Shown in pieces: positions 22,553-32,515 of a stretch of DNA of 64,000 bases. The notes under the pieces were generated by a model, which was given only the letters and a program-made list of their open reading frames with translations, searched no databases and was not told the origin of the DNA. The DNA is from Granulicella sp. S156 (lineage in GTDB: Bacteria; Acidobacteriota; Terriglobia; Terriglobales; Acidobacteriaceae). Numbering within the stretch: position 1 is the stretch's first letter; every line of letters begins with the position of its first letter. Where the stretch lies: the NCBI RefSeq assembly GCF_009766105.1, contig NZ_LMUH01000013.1:186001-250000 (forward strand). The letters run 5' to 3'. The position numbers and the translations under genes are program-made.

Positions 22553-25261
22553 TCAGTCGCCCCGCAAGGCGATCATGGGATCTATCTTCGCTGCGCGCGT
22601 CGCAGGAAGAGCAGATGCTGCGAGCGCAAACGACAACATGGCGAAAGCAGAAAGCGTTAGCACCAGTGGATCGAACGGGCTGACTCCAAAGAGAAAGGAA
22701 CGCAAAAGATGAGATACGGCTGTTGCGGCCAGGAGTCCTAAGAGACATCCGATCGCGCCGAGCTTCGCGGCGGAGAGAAGAACAAGGTGGAGTACCCCCT
22801 GGCGCTGACAGCCGAGCGCCATACGTATCGCCATCTCCTGCTCTCGCAAAGCAACCGAAAATGCGATGACGCTATAAATCCCCAGCACAGCCAGCAGTAA
22901 CGCAATCGTCGCAAAGGCTGAAATCAGCACAGTATTGAACAAGCGCGGAGCTTCGCTACCCGAGATCACGTGCTCCATCGTCTGCATCTCGATAAGGGGG
23001 AGCTGAGGATCGATACTTCGTACTGCTGCGCGAAGCGAGTTCTCCATTTGCTCGGGAGGTAAGTCGGTGTGCAATACGATATATCCGTAGGTTGCGGTCA
23101 ACTCACCAGCCGAAGCAAAGGCCCCTTCTGAGACGACTAGTTGGGCTGCAGGTTGATAGAACTGTTCTGCAGTCTCGCCATCGGGCGATCCGAGCTTTAC
23201 GTCATCCACTATGCCCACTACCGTCAACCAGGGAGTCGGAGTCTCTGGCATACCGCGGCGCAGCCGTTTTCCGATAGGGTTCTGACCGGGCCAGAAATGT
23301 TCGGCCAACTTCCGGTTCACGATCGTAACGGGTTGAGAATCCACTTTGTCTGATTCCGTGAAGAATCGTCCCCGCAGCAAGCGGATCCCGAGCGCCTGAA
23401 AGGGATCGCCCTGCATCTGCGATACCGTTGCCATATTCAGTCCCGCGCCTTTCTGCGGGACATGCCCTTCCACAATGATTGAGAGCCCTCCGCCATCACC
23501 TACAGCGGGCAGTGAGGAGGAGATGCCCGCAGCTTTGATCCCAGGCAGTTGCCGTAGATTCCGAAGCAAGGCGTCCGTAAAGCCATCGACTGCAGACTGA
23601 ACCCTATATCGCTCATGGGGGAGGATATAAAACGCGGAGAGCGTGTGGTCCACCCGAAAGCCAAGGTCGACCTGGCGCATCTTCTCAAAGCTGCGCAATA
23701 GCAACCCGGAAGCCGAGAGTAGAACCAGTGCGACGGAGATCTCCGCAACAACGAGCATGGAACGCAGCCTCCCGTGTCCACTACCCGGAGTGCCGGTTCG
23801 TCCACCCTCCTTCAAGGTCTCGTTTACGCTGGTCCGTATGGCTGCGAATGCAGGCGCTAGTCCGCAGACTAGACCTGTCACGACGGCGAGGCCAAGAGCA
23901 AAGGCGATGACAGGCCAATCCAATGAGATCGCGTGGATTCGCGGCAATGTCTCCGGCAGCAGGCTGATGCCGATCCGAATGCAGGCCGCGGCAAATACTA
24001 ATCCGACTAGACCTCCGGTGATACTCAACACCAGGCTTTCCACCATGGCTTGCCGCAGAATCATAGCGGCGCGTGCGCCCAGAGCAAGACGAACGGCAAT
24101 CTCTCTCCTCCTGCGAATCGAGCGCACCAGAAGCAGGCCAGCCAGATTCGCGCATGCGATCAGCAAAACAGTTGCCACTGCAATCAGCAGCGTATGCACC
24201 AACGGACGGGCCTGTGCCACGGTGTCTTCCTGCAAGAGCTTCACGTTGGATCGAATACGAAGACTTCGCATAAACCCCGGATAGTTACGCATCGTCTCTT
24301 CAGCTACCACCTGGGCATCGTTCTGTGCTTGTGCAGGCGTAATTCCAGGTTTAAGTCGCCCCACCATACGAGAGTTCCAGGATGCCGCGAAGCCCGCGGT
24401 GAATTCCTCTGGCTCAGGGCTTAGCGGAACCCAAAGTTCACTTCTATTTACGTGGCCGGGCGGCAGGGGAAACTCAAAATCAGGAGGCATGACCCCGATC
24501 ACGAGATAAGGCTTGCGATCAAGAAGAATCTTCGTCCCAAGAATCTTCTCGTCGCCATGAAAGCGTTCGCGCCACATGCCATAACTTAGTACGGCTACTA
24601 GCTGATCCTGATCGTCTTCCTGCTGGGAAAACCAACGCCCCAAAAGCGGCGCGATAGCCAGGGCCGGAAATACCTCTCCGCTCATTCTCGTCGCATCGAC
24701 ACGCACCGGGTCTCCGGTACCGGACAGCTCAAAACCTTTCCCCTGATAGCCGCCGAGGTGGAGAAAGCTATGCGTGTCGCGCATATAGTTGCGGATATCT
24801 GGAGCAGTGACGCTAGCTTGGTCCCAGGACGATCCGGCGAGATTATCGCCAAGGATAACCAGGTGATCGGGATCGGCAAACGGAAGCGGGCGCAGCAAAA
24901 CTCCTTCGACGATCGAGAAGACGGCAGTCGTAGCGCCAATTCCGAATGCCAGCATAAGAATTGCCGTGAGAGTAAATCCTGGAGATTTACGCAACTGCCG
25001 CAAGGTATATTGCACGTCCATCACAGTGCTGGCCAGACCTTGGTAGGCTCGTTCGTTGCGGTGCAGTTGCTTCACCTGCTCCACTCCTCCATAGGCGCGC
25101 CTGGCCGCTCGTCGGGCCTCTTCTGGAGTCACGCCTCGATCCAGAAAGTCGTCTTCCAACAACTGAAGATGAGCAGTAATCTCCCTATCCAACTCGGCTT
25201 CTGCTTTGGAATTGGCGAAGAGGCCAAAGAATCTGAGAAAGATGCGCCTTAGATATCTCAT
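22553..25261 (-). CDS. Duplicated orphan ABC permease (ADOP, MacB/FtsX type)
   Basis: 902 residues. A short cytoplasmic N-terminal region (ELDREITAHLQLLEDDFLDRGVTPEEARRAARRAYGG) precedes two repeats of a MacB-like unit: first half with a periplasmic MacB core domain and FtsX helices (about 75-480, RREIAVRLALGARAAMILRQ), second half likewise (about 490-902, REQEMAIRMALGCQRQGVLHLV). No ATPase domain is present and no ATPase gene lies nearby. This is the acidobacterial duplicated orphan permease family (TIGR03434), which usually travels with a PadR regulator, as here: the PadR stop lies 2 bases before this start. Role unknown, perhaps mechanotransmission or peptide/lipoprotein handling. Confidence 0.92.
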   Translation of the reverse strand: MRYLRRIFLRFFGLFANSKAEAELDREITAHLQLLEDDFLDRGVTPEEARRAARRAYGGVEQVKQLHRNERAYQGLASTVMDVQYTLRQLRKSPGFTLTAILMLAFGIGATTAVFSIVEGVLLRPLPFADPDHLVILGDNLAGSSWDQASVTAPDIRNYMRDTHSFLHLGGYQGKGFELSGTGDPVRVDATRMSGEVFPALAIAPLLGRWFSQQEDDQDQLVAVLSYGMWRERFHGDEKILGTKILLDRKPYLVIGVMPPDFEFPLPPGHVNRSELWVPLSPEPEEFTAGFAASWNSRMVGRLKPGITPAQAQNDAQVVAEETMRNYPGFMRSLRIRSNVKLLQEDTVAQARPLVHTLLIAVATVLLIACANLAGLLLVRSIRRRREIAVRLALGARAAMILRQAMVESLVLSITGGLVGLVFAAACIRIGISLLPETLPRIHAISLDWPVIAFALGLAVVTGLVCGLAPAFAAIRTSVNETLKEGGRTGTPGSGHGRLRSMLVVAEISVALVLLSASGLLLRSFEKMRQVDLGFRVDHTLSAFYILPHERYRVQSAVDGFTDALLRNLRQLPGIKAAGISSSLPAVGDGGGLSIIVEGHVPQKGAGLNMATVSQMQGDPFQALGIRLLRGRFFTESDKVDSQPVTIVNRKLAEHFWPGQNPIGKRLRRGMPETPTPWLTVVGIVDDVKLGSPDGETAEQFYQPAAQLVVSEGAFASAGELTATYGYIVLHTDLPPEQMENSLRAAVRSIDPQLPLIEMQTMEHVISGSEAPRLFNTVLISAFATIALLLAVLGIYSVIAFSVALREQEMAIRMALGCQRQGVLHLVLLSAAKLGAIGCLLGLLAATAVSHLLRSFLFGVSPFDPLVLTLSAFAMLSFALAASALPATRAAKIDPMIALRGD

Positions 25262-25263
25262 CT

Positions 25264-25611
25264 TTAGGACTCCTCAACGAGAAGCTTTTCGACCAGACCA
25301 GCCATCCTTCTCCATCGCTGGGTTTCTTTGCCAAGCGCGTTCTGGCCGGTCCGGGTAATTGCATAGTATTTAGCTTCCCGGTTGTTTTCCGTTTTCCCCC
25401 AGGTGCCCTTGATCCATCCGTATTGCTCGAGACGTACCAGTGCTGGATAGAGCGTGCCTTGATTGAGATTGAGAAGATTGCCGGAGACTTGCTCTAGCCG
25501 CTTTGCTATCTGGTAGGCGTGCTGTGAGCCCATGCTGGCAAGAGTGCGCAGGACAATGAGATCTAGCGTTCCTTGAAGAAGTTGAATCGAGTCGTTCTCT
25601 CTACTTGACAT
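25264..25611 (-). CDS. PadR-family transcriptional regulator
   Basis: 115 residues, a stand-alone PadR winged helix (QLLQGTLDLIVLRTLASMGSQHAYQIAKRLEQ ... LNQGTLYPALVRLEQYGWIKGTW ... AKYYAITRTGQNAL) with a short C-terminal dimerisation helix. It is the first gene of a two-gene operon with the orphan permease and probably represses that operon in response to a small molecule or envelope signal. A -35 box and a palindrome that could be its own operator lie just upstream. Confidence 0.92.
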   Translation of the reverse strand: MSSRENDSIQLLQGTLDLIVLRTLASMGSQHAYQIAKRLEQVSGNLLNLNQGTLYPALVRLEQYGWIKGTWGKTENNREAKYYAITRTGQNALGKETQRWRRMAGLVEKLLVEES

Positions 25612-25622
25612 CCCAGTGATCT

Positions 25623-25663
25623 CTCTTTATGAAAGAGTCATTCTTTGTCTACTTGTTTGTCAA
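25623..25663 (-). promoter_or_regulatory. padR promoter with overlapping palindrome
   Basis: On the minus strand TTGACA (25658-25663) is a perfect -35 box. About 17-25 bases downstream lies CTCTTT-CAT-AAAGAG (25623-25637), a 15-base perfect palindrome in the -10/+1 zone, where a repressor would block transcription. The -10 itself is poor. Ribosome-binding site and ATG follow at 25611. The rest of the gap to 25895 contains only a 10-base G run (25723-25732). Confidence 0.5.
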
Positions 25664-25895
25664 GTGAAATGTGCCCAAACGCTAATTGCAGGTGATCAGA
25701 ACCAAGTCATGACTGACATTCTGGGGGGGGGGATATTCTGCCGGGCTGTTCGGGAAAGGATGGGATACTTCAGTTTCAACAGGGCGTGCCTTATGAATAA
25801 GTGCACTCGGCGGGTGTAGTGCTCGACGCGCTCTTCGGCTTACAATCTGGACACACGGGTTTCCATCCCCTCTCAAGTACATCCAGGAGTTCGTC

Positions 25896-27323
25896 ATGCG
25901 CGTTGCCGCCGTTGTTCTTCTTGCCGTTTCCGCACTCAGCGCCTCCGCGCGGTCTACGCACGATCCGCGCCTTGCCGGCGGTTACAAGGCGAATCAAGGC
26001 GGCTGGACGTATGTCCATCTTGCCGGCACACCGGAGCAGATTGGTTTTCAGCACGGGTACTTGCTCGCCAAAGAGATCGATGACAACGTTCACGTCTATG
26101 CGGTAGAAGCGCCGAACCTCGATCAAAAGGATTGGTCGTTCTTTCGCGAGGCCGCGCGCACCATTCTGTGGCCGCACCTCGATCCCGAGTATCAGGCTGA
26201 GCTCAAGGGGATCGCCGCAGGGCTCAAGGCCGCAGGCTCAAAGACCGACCTTTGGGATGTCGTAGCTATCAATGGAAATGAAGAGCTAACCGGCTACTAC
26301 TTGCCGATGCTCAATGCGCAACAGCAGAAGCCCAACCCACCCGCGGCTGCAGCCCCCGGCAAGTGCAGCGCATTCATCGCCACCGGCTCTGCCACCAAGG
26401 ACGGCAAGATCGTGATCGCGCACAGCAACTGGTCGAGCTATGCGGAAGGCGAGCGCTGGACCGTCGTCTTCGACATCGTCCCTGCGAAGGGACAGCACAT
26501 GCTGATGGACGGCGCGCCCGGTTTCATCACCAGCCAGGATGACTTCGGCGTCAATGCCGCCGGTCTGATGATCACCGAGACTACGCTGCCTATGGCCGCG
26601 GGCTTCGACGTCAACGGCGTCCCGGAGTTCGAGCGTTCGCGCAAAGCCATGCAGTATGCGAACTCCATCGACGAGTACGCCGAGATCATGCGCAAGGGCA
26701 ACAACGGCGGCTACGCGAACTCCTGGATGATCGGCGATCGAAAGACTGGCGAGATTGCTTACCTCGAGCTCGGCCTCAAGCACACACCTCTCAAGCGCAA
26801 GAAGGATGGCTACTTCGTCAGCGCGAACTACGCATGGGACCCCGATGTGATCCGCGACGACACGCCCGGCTTCGATCCAAAGAACATGTCGAGCTCGATG
26901 AACGCGCGGCATGTGACCGCTGAGGCTTTTGTGCAGAAGCATTATGGACAGCTGGACACAGCCCTTGCGGAAGCGTATCTCTCCGACCACTACGATAGCT
27001 ACGAGAAGAAAGTGGACGCCGGCAAACGTTCGCTTTGCGGCCACGAAGAGCTCTCCACGGAAGGCGAACCGGTCTGGGGCAATCCGCCATTCTCACCTTC
27101 GGGCGCAGTCACCGGCAAGGTCATGGATGCCGACATGGCCGCCAATATGAGCTTCATCGCACGCGCTGGCCATCCCTGTGGCGAAGACTTCATCGCCGCT
27201 CCGTTCCTTGAGAAGCATTCGGAGTTTGCGTGGCAGAAACCAATTTTGCACGACATGAAGGCCGGACCATGGACGACGTTTTCGGCGGGTGAGTTTGCAC
27301 CGTCTACAGTCGCGCAGAGATGA
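25896..27323 (+). CDS. Secreted C45-type autoproteolytic hydrolase (phospholipase B-like)
   Basis: 475 residues. Signal peptide about residues 1-19 (MRVAAVVLLAVSALSASARS). The Ntn-hydrolase start is GKCSAFIATGSATKDGKIVIAHSNWS: Cys about 153 would be freed by self-cleavage and act as nucleophile, the pattern of phospholipase B-like and acyl-CoA:6-APA acyltransferase (C45) enzymes. The prodomain (1-152) carries GTPEQIGFQHGYLLAKEI, typical of the family. Later parts contain DDFGVNAAGLMITETT and GGYANSWMIGDRKTGEIAYLELG. It probably hydrolyses amide or ester bonds of lipids or peptides outside the cytoplasm. It is monocistronic and convergent with the GH31 gene. Confidence 0.82.
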   Translation: MRVAAVVLLAVSALSASARSTHDPRLAGGYKANQGGWTYVHLAGTPEQIGFQHGYLLAKEIDDNVHVYAVEAPNLDQKDWSFFREAARTILWPHLDPEYQAELKGIAAGLKAAGSKTDLWDVVAINGNEELTGYYLPMLNAQQQKPNPPAAAAPGKCSAFIATGSATKDGKIVIAHSNWSSYAEGERWTVVFDIVPAKGQHMLMDGAPGFITSQDDFGVNAAGLMITETTLPMAAGFDVNGVPEFERSRKAMQYANSIDEYAEIMRKGNNGGYANSWMIGDRKTGEIAYLELGLKHTPLKRKKDGYFVSANYAWDPDVIRDDTPGFDPKNMSSSMNARHVTAEAFVQKHYGQLDTALAEAYLSDHYDSYEKKVDAGKRSLCGHEELSTEGEPVWGNPPFSPSGAVTGKVMDADMAANMSFIARAGHPCGEDFIAAPFLEKHSEFAWQKPILHDMKAGPWTTFSAGEFAPSTVAQR

Positions 27324-27354
27324 TCGACATCCTTCACTGCTATCTGACCTAACT

Positions 27355-29913
27355 TCAGTGGAAGACAACAACCAGCGGTTTGCCGGTGTCGCTGACTGTA
27401 GCGGCCCATCCCAGCTTGGTGTGTTCGAGCGCTGCACTGTGTCCGTCGATGCTGACCTGTGTCGCCGAAGACGTCCAGCCAACAGCTTCAATGCGAAACG
27501 CTGTCCACCACGGAGTAAAGTTGCCTTCGCGCTTTGGGATATCAACACTCAGTGAGCCATCTGCACCGACGCTGCAGGTGAAGTGCAGGCGCAGGTACGC
27601 GCCCTTGCGGTAGTCGAAACTCATACCGTCGTCCTGGTAGAGATCGCCATGGCAGTTATCGCCAGGAAATACGCGCAGGGTTAGCGGTCCGCTGGGCTTT
27701 TCGTCGGTGGACTGTACCAGCGGCTGCATCGGAATAATCGACCCTCCGCGAACGTAGAGCGGCAGATCTCCCGGGCCGGGCTGTACCGTGATCGGGGGCA
27801 ACGCAGGAGTGGCCGTTGCCGTCGGATCACGGATTTCGAGATCGCGCGTGCCGATGGAAGCGCGCCGGTCAAGCTTCTCGCCGGTCCAGTAGTTGTACCA
27901 GAGGCCCGACGGCAGGCTGACGGTGTAGGGCGCAACCTCTTCCGGTGAGGGGGAGTCTGCCACCAGGATCGACGACCCAAAGAAGAACTCGCCTGGAGCA
28001 TCCTGGTCGAGCGGATGATCGTCGCTCGTTGCATGCGGGAACTCCAGAAAGAGTGGACGGAGAATCGGAACGCCATCGCGTGAGGTCTCCTCGGCGGTGG
28101 TGTAGAGATAGGGCATCAGCCGGTAGCGCTCTTCAATGTAGCGGCGGCGAATGTCTTCCTGCACCGGGCCATCGACCCATGGTTCATGGTCGCGCGTGCC
28201 TTTGGCGGCGTGGTCGCGGTCGATGGGTTGGAACGCGGCCAGCATCAACCAGCGTGTGAGCAGATCGGGCGGTGGTGAACCGGCAAAGCCGCCAACATCC
28301 GCACCAGACATGGAGAAACCACTCAACCCAAGGTTAAGAATCTGTGGAGTCGTTTGGCGAAGGTGGTTCCAGGTCGACGAGTTGTCGCCGGTCCAGGTTG
28401 CTGCATAGCGTTGGCCGCCGGCATAAGTGGCGCGAGTCAGTACAAAGGGCCGCACATTAGGCTGAAGCGCGAGCAGGCCATCCCGCGTGCCACGCGAGTT
28501 CTCCAGGCCGTACACATTGTGGATCTCGAGGTGTGTTGCGGTCCGCGGCGCGAAGCCGGGATCCTCGATGCGGTGCTGCACATCGTCTGGCATGGTTTTG
28601 CTGGGATAGACAAAGACGGCTGGCTCATTCATATCGTTCCAGAAGCCAGCAACCCCATCGTCGACGAAGTCCTTGTAAAGTGTGCCCCACCATTCGCGTG
28701 TCTGTTTGCGAGTGAAGTCAGGAAAGACGGAAGGGCCCGGCCAAACGGGACCTACATAATCCTGTCCGTTGTGTTTTACGAAGTGGTCGCCCGCTTTGCC
28801 GGTGTCGTAGGCCATATAGCCTTGGTTGGGCAGATAGGCGATGTGTGGATCGGTGATGAGAACTGTGTGGAAGTGCTCTGCTGCAAGTTCGTGAATGAGA
28901 CCAGGGAAATCGGGGAAGCTCGCGGAATCAATGGTGAAGGGACGATTGTGGTTCTGGTAATCGATGTCGAGATAGATTGCGTCGGAGGGAATCTTGTCGG
29001 CACGCAGGCGTGAGGCGATCTCTTCTACCCTGGTGCGCGGTATATAGGTATAGCGCGACTGCTGAAAGCCGAGTGCCCAGAGCGGCGGCAGCGGTGTTGG
29101 GCCGGTGAGCCAGGCATAAGTCTCGACGACGCGTTTCGGCTCGGGGCCATAGAGCAGGTAGTAGTCGAGTGGGCCGTCCGGAGCGCTGAAGGTATAGCGA
29201 TCGGCGCGCTCGTGGCCGAAGTCGAAGTAGGTACGGAAGGTGTTGTCGAAGAGAATTCCAATCGTCCGGCCGCCGTGCATCTCCAGGAAGAAGGGAATCG
29301 ACTTGTAGATAGGGTCAGTCGACTCCTGCCAACCGAAGGTGTCGCTGTTCCACATCACAAAAGATTGACCGGCACGGTCCAGCGGGCCGGGCTTGTCGCC
29401 GAGGCCGAAGAAGTGGTCGTCGCCGGTCTTCTGCTTGCTCACCTTGAACCCAGTCCCATCCCACCCAACCGGAGCCGCGTCACTTTGAAGCACGTTCCCG
29501 GCGAGATCGGACACAGACACACCAAGATTGGCATCCACTGCTATGCGCAGCGCCGAAGTGCTGAAGCCCGCAGCTTCAGAGGTAACCGAGACACGCGCCT
29601 TGCGGGCCTCCGGCAGCACGGCCCAGGAGGCGTCTTCGGCAGGATGCCCCTTGGGATAGATTCGTACCCGAAGAACATCCGGCCGCATGGCGTCGATCAT
29701 TAGCGTCGATGCCGCATTCGAGAGTTCAATGCCGCTTGCCGTATGCGCAAGTCCCTGCAGTGGCTCGGTGACAGCTTTGGGGCTGCTGAGCGTAGCTGGC
29801 GCGGATTGAGCGATTGAGCTCGTGTTAAAGATCGCCAGAGAAAGAGCACAGGCGGCGAGGTAGAACAGATTCTTCGTCGGGGCCAAAGCAGACATGGGTG
29901 TAAGAGTCTGCAT
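27355..29913 (-). CDS. Glycoside hydrolase family 31, alpha-glucosidase-like
   Basis: 852 residues with a signal sequence (about 1-35, ending SIAQS). An N-terminal beta domain (about 60-260), catalytic barrel (about 265-640) and C-terminal beta domains make the GH31 layout. The nucleophile Asp is in GFWNDMNEPAVF, and the acid/base Asp probably in TGDNSSTWNHLRQT. Other matches are YLDIDYQNHNRPFTID and GADVGGFAGSPPPDLLTRW. GH31 enzymes release glucose (or xylose) from non-reducing alpha ends. Its neighbours are the propeller-type regulator directly upstream on the same strand, a receptor and a GH13 enzyme, so it fits alpha-glucan use. A xylosidase specificity cannot be excluded. Confidence 0.92.
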   Translation of the reverse strand: MQTLTPMSALAPTKNLFYLAACALSLAIFNTSSIAQSAPATLSSPKAVTEPLQGLAHTASGIELSNAASTLMIDAMRPDVLRVRIYPKGHPAEDASWAVLPEARKARVSVTSEAAGFSTSALRIAVDANLGVSVSDLAGNVLQSDAAPVGWDGTGFKVSKQKTGDDHFFGLGDKPGPLDRAGQSFVMWNSDTFGWQESTDPIYKSIPFFLEMHGGRTIGILFDNTFRTYFDFGHERADRYTFSAPDGPLDYYLLYGPEPKRVVETYAWLTGPTPLPPLWALGFQQSRYTYIPRTRVEEIASRLRADKIPSDAIYLDIDYQNHNRPFTIDSASFPDFPGLIHELAAEHFHTVLITDPHIAYLPNQGYMAYDTGKAGDHFVKHNGQDYVGPVWPGPSVFPDFTRKQTREWWGTLYKDFVDDGVAGFWNDMNEPAVFVYPSKTMPDDVQHRIEDPGFAPRTATHLEIHNVYGLENSRGTRDGLLALQPNVRPFVLTRATYAGGQRYAATWTGDNSSTWNHLRQTTPQILNLGLSGFSMSGADVGGFAGSPPPDLLTRWLMLAAFQPIDRDHAAKGTRDHEPWVDGPVQEDIRRRYIEERYRLMPYLYTTAEETSRDGVPILRPLFLEFPHATSDDHPLDQDAPGEFFFGSSILVADSPSPEEVAPYTVSLPSGLWYNYWTGEKLDRRASIGTRDLEIRDPTATATPALPPITVQPGPGDLPLYVRGGSIIPMQPLVQSTDEKPSGPLTLRVFPGDNCHGDLYQDDGMSFDYRKGAYLRLHFTCSVGADGSLSVDIPKREGNFTPWWTAFRIEAVGWTSSATQVSIDGHSAALEHTKLGWAATVSDTGKPLVVVFH

Positions 29914-30034
29914 TCACTAGGCATCACCGCAATGCAAGATGCGCCCTCAGTTGCTCATTTTTGAATCAACAGATAAGCGCTTTTCGATCAGTAAGTTATC
30001 GCAATAGATAAAGGTGTATAGGGGGCTTGCCGAG

Positions 30035-32266
30035 TTACTTTACGTCGAGTGAGTAGAAGTTTCCGGCAAAGATGCGGGCGCGAATCAGCGGCGTATTGTC
30101 CTGGGTCAACCCGCCGAAGACGTAGTCCACTGCATCGTTCTCACGCGAGTCCGCGAGCCGGACGACCTCCTGCACGTGGCCCTCGGGGATGCTCACACGA
30201 TAGATGGGCTGTGCAGGGTCGAGCGAGCCATGCACGTAGAGGGAGCGGCTGTCCGACGACCAGACCGGGTCGGCGCCAGAGGGAACGGAGAGCGCTTTCC
30301 AGGTGTGGTTCGCAACGTCGTAGAGCCGGACCTGCCGTTGGTCGAGTGTGAGCGCGGCGATGTAACGGCCGTCAGGCGACCAGCGTGGGCTGAAGAGTCC
30401 ATCCGATGCCGGGACCTGCTCCACCTGGTTTGTCGGAAGGTGGAGTATATGCAGAGTGCGTGCGGCGTTTTCTTTGCCCATGGCATCGTTGATGCGGCCA
30501 AAGACAAGCGATAGGCCGTCGGGCGACCAGGAGGGGTCGGCGGCGTTGCGCGATTCCTTCAAGAGCGGGGTGAGGTCATTCCCGTTCGCACCGACCCTGT
30601 AAATCTGCCACGCCTTGCCAGGTTCTCGCGCCATTAGGGCGAGTCGAGAGCCGTCGGGCGACCACTGTGCCAGGAAGACATCCAGGGTGTCTGGTGTAAG
30701 CTGCAGCTTCTCTGTTCCATCCGCGCTTGCCCGCCAGAGTTGGCCGCCGCTGTCGGTCCAGGCGACCCATTTGCCGTCGCGAGTGTAGTCGATACGAAAC
30801 GCTGAGGAGAGGAAGCCTTTTTCAGGGACGAGTTCTCCGTTGGGAGTCACTCGTTCCAGCTCCGAGCGCGCATCGACGCCCAAAAAGAAGACACGGCTGC
30901 TGTTGGGCGCGGCGACGGGAGATTGGAATTCGAGTGGCCCGTCGGTCAGCCGCACCGGGTTCTTCGTCGATTCGCCGGAGAGTTTCCAGAGATCCGTGTT
31001 GCCGCCATGCGAGGACTGGAAGACAAAGGAGCGGCCACTGTTGGTCCAGATGCCGCAGCACTCGGACGACGGATTGGTGAACCCCGCAAGCACTGGCACC
31101 GGCTTGCGGTCCGAGGCGGAGAGCTGCCAGAGCGAAAGGGTATGCGCGATCGGATCGATCATGCTGAACCGAAGCAGCTTGCCGTTTGGTTCCCAGCGCA
31201 GCCAAAAGGCGCGGCCTGGCAGCGAGGCATAGAGCTCGGGTTTATTGCCGGTCAGGTAAAGATCGTTGCCGTTGGCATAGAGAATCTCTTTACCGTCGGG
31301 CATCCATGTAGCATCATGAGCCAGGGTGTTGCCCACACGCAGGGGAGAGCCCCCAATAGTAGGCACTACCCAGAGCGGCTGCTCGGATTCTGGGGAGAGG
31401 TGGTCGCGCAGCAGTAGTCGCGAACCGTCGGGGGAGATATCGCCCAGCGCCGGACTGGCGACCTCGGACGGAATGCTCATAGGAGCAACGGAGCCGCCCG
31501 AGAGTGACACTACTGCCAACCCCGCATGGCCGTTCTCGAGCGTCGGCGCGAACAAGCGAACGCCATCGGTCGCGCTCGCCATGTGATTTTCAATGGTGTT
31601 GACGCTGGGTGCCAGGTGACCGTCATGGGTGATCTGCGTGATGTGCGGCGGAGCTGTGGTGGAGCGCGAAGAGCCCACGAAGTAGCCGACTGCAGCCATC
31701 GAAACGAGGCCGATTGTGGCAATCGCCCATCTGTAAGGACGGGCGACTGAGGTCTGAACTCTTTGAGTAATCCCGCTACTGGTCGAATCCGGCTTGCTTT
31801 GGACGCCTGCAGTAGCGAGCGTCGCATCGTTTAAGGGAGATACGTCTCCGGCAGGAAGTGTTGTGTTCCACTCTGAGGCCGATCGCGCCGGATCTGTGGC
31901 AGACTGCTGCGCGGGGACACCTTCTGCAGGAAGGTAGCCGACCGGGGCGATGAAGCGATAGCCGCGTCGCGCGAGGGTTTCAATAAAGCGGGGATTCTCG
32001 GCGGAGTCGCCCAGGGCCTCCCGGATTTTATTGATGGCTGTGCCTAACGAGTGGTCGAAGTCAACGACCGTATCCTTGCCCCAAAGCCGAAGCTGAAGCT
32101 CCTCGCGCGAGACCACCTGGCCCGGGCGTTCAATCAATGCGGTAAGGACCTTAAACGGTTGGCCTTGCAGCTTGATGCGAAAGCCGGCCTTCCAAAGTTC
32201 GCCGGCCTGAAGATCAACTTCATAGAGACCGAAGGTGAGTCTCGAATTGGCAACCGGCGTCTGCAT
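30035..32266 (-). CDS. Membrane-tethered winged-helix regulator with PD40 beta-propeller
   Basis: 743 residues from the ATG at 32266 (a GTG 48 bases upstream is in frame). Residues about 8-108 are an OmpR/ToxR-type DNA-binding domain (GQPFKVLTALIERPGQVVSREELQLRLWG ... FIETLARRGYRFIAPV). A flexible linker follows, then one membrane helix (180-198). Residues about 210-743 are WD40-like PD40/TolB propeller blades (LGDISPDGSRLLLRD, DPSWSPDGLSLVFG, SPRWSPDGRYIAALT). The sensor would face the periplasm and the DNA-binding domain the cytoplasm, like CadC. It is divergent from the receptor at 32516 with 249 bases between, so it probably regulates the alpha-glucan locus. The periplasmic ligand is unknown. 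Confidence 0.87.
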   Translation of the reverse strand: MQTPVANSRLTFGLYEVDLQAGELWKAGFRIKLQGQPFKVLTALIERPGQVVSREELQLRLWGKDTVVDFDHSLGTAINKIREALGDSAENPRFIETLARRGYRFIAPVGYLPAEGVPAQQSATDPARSASEWNTTLPAGDVSPLNDATLATAGVQSKPDSTSSGITQRVQTSVARPYRWAIATIGLVSMAAVGYFVGSSRSTTAPPHITQITHDGHLAPSVNTIENHMASATDGVRLFAPTLENGHAGLAVVSLSGGSVAPMSIPSEVASPALGDISPDGSRLLLRDHLSPESEQPLWVVPTIGGSPLRVGNTLAHDATWMPDGKEILYANGNDLYLTGNKPELYASLPGRAFWLRWEPNGKLLRFSMIDPIAHTLSLWQLSASDRKPVPVLAGFTNPSSECCGIWTNSGRSFVFQSSHGGNTDLWKLSGESTKNPVRLTDGPLEFQSPVAAPNSSRVFFLGVDARSELERVTPNGELVPEKGFLSSAFRIDYTRDGKWVAWTDSGGQLWRASADGTEKLQLTPDTLDVFLAQWSPDGSRLALMAREPGKAWQIYRVGANGNDLTPLLKESRNAADPSWSPDGLSLVFGRINDAMGKENAARTLHILHLPTNQVEQVPASDGLFSPRWSPDGRYIAALTLDQRQVRLYDVANHTWKALSVPSGADPVWSSDSRSLYVHGSLDPAQPIYRVSIPEGHVQEVVRLADSRENDAVDYVFGGLTQDNTPLIRARIFAGNFYSLDVK

Positions 32267-32515
32267 CGGATATGAAATAGGTGCGTCATAAACTTTATCA
32301 CTACGGGCACGCACTTGTTATCGGATGATTAACCGGATCTAAGTTGTTGTTGTATAGGTGGTTAGCTGTGGATGAAAAATTGAAAGACAAAGGGACCCGA
32401 AAGGATTGCGCTGATGCGAGAGATTCTTCGAAGGTGTGCGACGTAGCTTGACAGTCCATCATTTGCGCGCCCTGAGAGGGCACAGGGACTGAGAGCTCTT
32501 TTTGGAGGCACGACC

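Noticed and set aside
22470-22748. N-terminal extension of the GntR-type protein
   Set aside because: The extension overlaps the end of the permease gene and has no domain character; the GTG at 22469 gives a clean winged helix.
25723-25732. Ten-base G run as a phase-variation switch for the C45 hydrolase
   Set aside because: It lies about 160 bases before the gene and not at a promoter spacer or in a coding frame; it may also be a homopolymer error.
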